From the NCBI RefSeq assembly GCF_014650595.1, contig NZ_BMVG01000008.1, positions 1-64,000 on the forward strand: 64,000 bases of DNA, given 5' to 3'. Under the pieces are notes generated by a model. It was not told where the DNA came from. It did not search any database and saw only the letters and a list, made by a program, of their open reading frames with translations. Positions within the stretch are counted from its first letter, which is position 1. Each line of letters opens with the position of its first letter. Source of the DNA: Streptomyces alanosinicus (lineage in GTDB: Bacteria; Actinomycetota; Actinomycetes; Streptomycetales; Streptomycetaceae). A program made the translations under genes and the position numbers. Below, in pieces: positions 61,952 to 64,000 of this stretch.

Positions 61952-62150
61952 AGCTTTCTGCCTCCAGGTGCCAGTGATTTCGACAGGACCGCACCCTCAA
62001 CGTTGCACGGCCGTTCGGCCGGAGTCAACGGAGCGGGGAAGGTGAGCCGCCGCCGCGCCGCCCCGCGTCCGTATCGCACAAACCGTTCAGCGCGATCACT
62101 TTGATTGAATGTGATCAGGCGGCAACAGCCGCCCGCTACAAGGAGATTCG

Positions 62151-62993
62151 ATGACCACGACCCGCCCCGCACTGATCGACGCCGCCGGAGATCTCACCCC
62201 GACCTCACCCGACAACACGGACTCCTGGTGGTTCTGCGCGAAGGTGCACGACCAGGAGAAGGTCTTCTGGGTGAAGATCCACGCGATGATCATGCAGGGC
62301 GGCTGCCTCAGCACAGTGGCCCTGCTGGAGGACGGAGGCGGCCACGCGAGCGGCAGGCACACCGGCGAAGCCGTTGACGATGTGAAGATCTCCGCGGACT
62401 CCCTCCATGTGCAGACGTCCGTCCTGACCGTGAGCGGAGATCTGGACCGGCTGGAGATCTCGGGCACGACGGACACCGCGACGATCCGGCTCTCCCTGCG
62501 CCGCGAGACACCTGTCCTCTACAACGGCGGCGGTGGGGTGTTCCCCTTCTTCGGCGGGACGACCGGGCAGTACGCGCTGCCCGGCCTGACCACTTCGGGA
62601 ACGATCACCGTCGACGGCGTCACTCACCAGGTCGGCGGACACACATGGCTGGACCGGCAGTGGGTCGCCGGCATCACCCAGGCGCCGCGCTTCACCTGGC
62701 TCGGGCTCGACCTCGGCGCGGGCCGGTATCTGAGCGTCTGGGACGCCGTGGGAGACGGCACGTCCTGGCTCACACAGGTCACGGCCGACGGCTCGCACCT
62801 GGTCACCCACGCCCGGCGCACCGGCCACGACGGGCACTGGGTACTGACCGTGCCCGCCCTCGACGCGTCCCTCGACATCACCCATCAGGCACTCGCCAGC
62901 GCGGAGGGCGCGTACACCGGCGCATGCCGGGTGACCGGCACGCTCGCGGGCGAGGCGGTCACCGGACACGGCTTCACGGATGTCATCGGCTGA
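62151..62993 (+). CDS. Lipocalin-like/AttH-type (CrtC-like) domain protein
   Basis: 280 residues without signal peptide, preceded by AAGGAG at 62139-62144. Two beta-barrel halves: SWWFCAKVHDQEKVFWVKIHAMIM with YNGGGGVFPFFGG in the first, and GGHTWLDRQWVAG, the AttH/CrtC-like WLDRQW motif, in the second. AttH-type proteins include hydratases and enzymes that shape natural products, but most are uncharacterised. It stands alone. Confidence 0.75.
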   Translation: MTTTRPALIDAAGDLTPTSPDNTDSWWFCAKVHDQEKVFWVKIHAMIMQGGCLSTVALLEDGGGHASGRHTGEAVDDVKISADSLHVQTSVLTVSGDLDRLEISGTTDTATIRLSLRRETPVLYNGGGGVFPFFGGTTGQYALPGLTTSGTITVDGVTHQVGGHTWLDRQWVAGITQAPRFTWLGLDLGAGRYLSVWDAVGDGTSWLTQVTADGSHLVTHARRTGHDGHWVLTVPALDASLDITHQALASAEGAYTGACRVTGTLAGEAVTGHGFTDVIG

Positions 62994-63026
62994 CACCGCT
63001 CGGGACTTCGCCCGCCCTGCTCCGGC

Positions 63027-64000
63027 TCACGGAAGCTCTACGGCGAGGTCGTCGACCACGGCCCGCAGGCCGGCCGCGTGCTGGCGCGCGACACGTCTCT
63101 GGCGAGCGGAGCCCGATCCGTTGAGCTGGACGTCGCTCAGCCAGTCGCCGACGCGCTGGTCGTCGCCGTGCCGGCTGAGGTGTGGCTCCGCCCGTTTCCA
63201 CAGTTCCTCGATCAGCCGGCCGACGGCCATGGGTCCACCGTCGCGGACATGGGTGCCGGGCAGGGTGCCGGTCGGACCGTGCCGGGCGGCCTGCCAGCTC
63301 GCGGCGCGGAGCAGCAGGTCCGGGACCTCCGGTGCGCGTTCACCGGCGCGTACCGCCTCGACGGCGTGGCCGACGAGAGCGCGGACGAGCAGCGCGTAGG
63401 CGGTGGTGGTCGCGGCGTCGGGCATCACGTCCGCGACGCGTACCTCAAGGGTGGGCAGGTGCGCCGAGGGCCGGATGTGCCAGTAGAGCATGGCCGGATC
63501 CATCGCCGCACCGGTGGCCACGAGTTGGTCGACCAGCCAGGCGTAGTGGGCCGTGCCTCGCAGATAGGGCGGAGGTCCCGCCGAGGGCCACCGGCTCCAG
63601 ACCATCGAGCGCCAGCTCGCGTATCCGGTGTCCACCCCGTCGCTGTACGGCGAGTTGGCGGTGAGGGCCAGCAGCAGGGGCATCCAGCCCCGTAGGTGGT
63701 TGACCGCCTGTATCGCCTCCTCCCGGTCGGCCACGCCGACGTGCACATGGCAGGAGTTCACGCCCTGCCCGTGGACCACGGGCCCGAAGCGGCGTGCGAG
63801 GGCGCGGTAGCGTGGCTGGTCGAGGACGGGCGGCGGCCCGGGGCGGCCGAGGACGGCCATGCCGCTGGGCACCAGCAGGCAGTCGTGCTCGGCCGCGGCC
63901 GCCGCCGCGCCGGCGCGTAATCGAAGGATTTCCGACTCCAGTTCGACGGCGGTGCGGCACACCGCGCTCACCGTCTCCACCTGGGACTGGGACAGTTCGG
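63027..64000 (-). CDS. Carboxylate-amine ligase (GCS2/YbdK-like), partial at right edge
   Basis: Only the C-terminal 324 or so residues are in the window; the start lies beyond 64000 (the frame is open to the edge as ...SQSQVETVSAVCRTAVELE). Glutamate-cysteine ligase family 2 features: QGVNSCHVHVGVADREEAIQ with the metal-binding HVHVG, LLLALTANSPYSDGVDTGYASWRSMVW, and LPTLEVRVADVMPD. It is likely to form a gamma-glutamyl or similar amide bond with ATP; YbdK-type members have weak glutamate-cysteine ligase activity. Confidence 0.85.
   Translation of the reverse strand, partial: ELSQSQVETVSAVCRTAVELESEILRLRAGAAAAAAEHDCLLVPSGMAVLGRPGPPPVLDQPRYRALARRFGPVVHGQGVNSCHVHVGVADREEAIQAVNHLRGWMPLLLALTANSPYSDGVDTGYASWRSMVWSRWPSAGPPPYLRGTAHYAWLVDQLVATGAAMDPAMLYWHIRPSAHLPTLEVRVADVMPDAATTTAYALLVRALVGHAVEAVRAGERAPEVPDLLLRAASWQAARHGPTGTLPGTHVRDGGPMAVGRLIEELWKRAEPHLSRHGDDQRVGDWLSDVQLNGSGSARQRRVARQHAAGLRAVVDDLAVELP

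Noticed and set aside
1..64000. CRISPR array, insertion sequence, integrase, prophage or tRNA-linked integration site
   Set aside because: No regularly spaced repeats, transposase or integrase motifs or tRNA-like folds were seen. The repeats found are short operator-like elements.

Overview
The window reads as chromosomal DNA of a Streptomyces-like actinomycete. GC is very high, third codon positions are almost always G or C, GTG and TTG starts are common, and the families present are typical of the genus: LAL and SorC regulators, eukaryote-type Ser/Thr kinases, an Rpf-LysM secreted transglycosylase, short two-component sensors, WYL, BlaI and TetR regulators. I see no rRNA, tRNA, CRISPR array, insertion sequence or phage module. 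The right edge cuts a carboxylate-amine ligase gene.

Layout. 0.3-4 kb: a urea transporter, then a decay patch (frameshifted P450, shattered membrane protein, deleted zinc dehydrogenase). 4-7 kb: a family 2 glycosyltransferase converging on, and overlapping, a bile-acid-symporter-type carrier. 7-11 kb: a PhyH oxygenase, then a BlaI-type repressor divergent from a coupled glycolipid glycosyltransferase/polysaccharide deacetylase pair with BlaI-like palindromes between them. 11-14 kb: an orphan CoxM-like flavoprotein, and a TetR gene divergent from a TetX-like flavin monooxygenase with three palindromes between them. 14-20 kb: a frameshifted TetR gene, a tandem Lrp/AsnC regulator, zinc dehydrogenase, HIT protein, an exported triple-repeat protein and an exported lipase-like hydrolase. 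20-25 kb: a GT39 membrane glycosyltransferase and a large exported FG-GAP/VCBS protein. 25-30 kb: a P450 redox operon with intact ferredoxin and reductase but a dead P450, a TetR gene and a broken two-component pair. 30-38 kb: three small exported proteins in one operon, an Rpf-LysM protein, a truncated beta-helix protein, a frameshifted kinase with its partner, a cyclophilin, a GntP stub and a DUF2993 protein. 38-47 kb: asparaginase, methyltransferase, and an operon of three PLP enzymes (one from each of fold types III, II and I, the middle one fused to rhodanese) behind a frameshifted LAL regulator. 47-52 kb: a SorC regulator and a polyol-type ABC importer. 52-64 kb: an exported S33 peptidase, an intact kinase, a split sigma-like gene, a winged-helix protein, an F420-type oxidoreductase, a WYL regulator, a PepC-like peptidase, a lipocalin-like protein and the partial ligase.

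Two themes stand out. First, gene decay is unusually dense: about a dozen loci are disrupted. Several carry internal deletions or loss of a catalytic residue as well as frameshifts, which argues against sequencing error alone. Second, several divergent regulator/target pairs have clear palindromes in the shared intergenic region, so local regulation can be predicted from sequence. The best candidates for undescribed biology are the three-fold-type PLP/rhodanese operon, the BlaI-linked glycolipid/deacetylase operon and the exported three-gene operon with a nine-cysteine protein.
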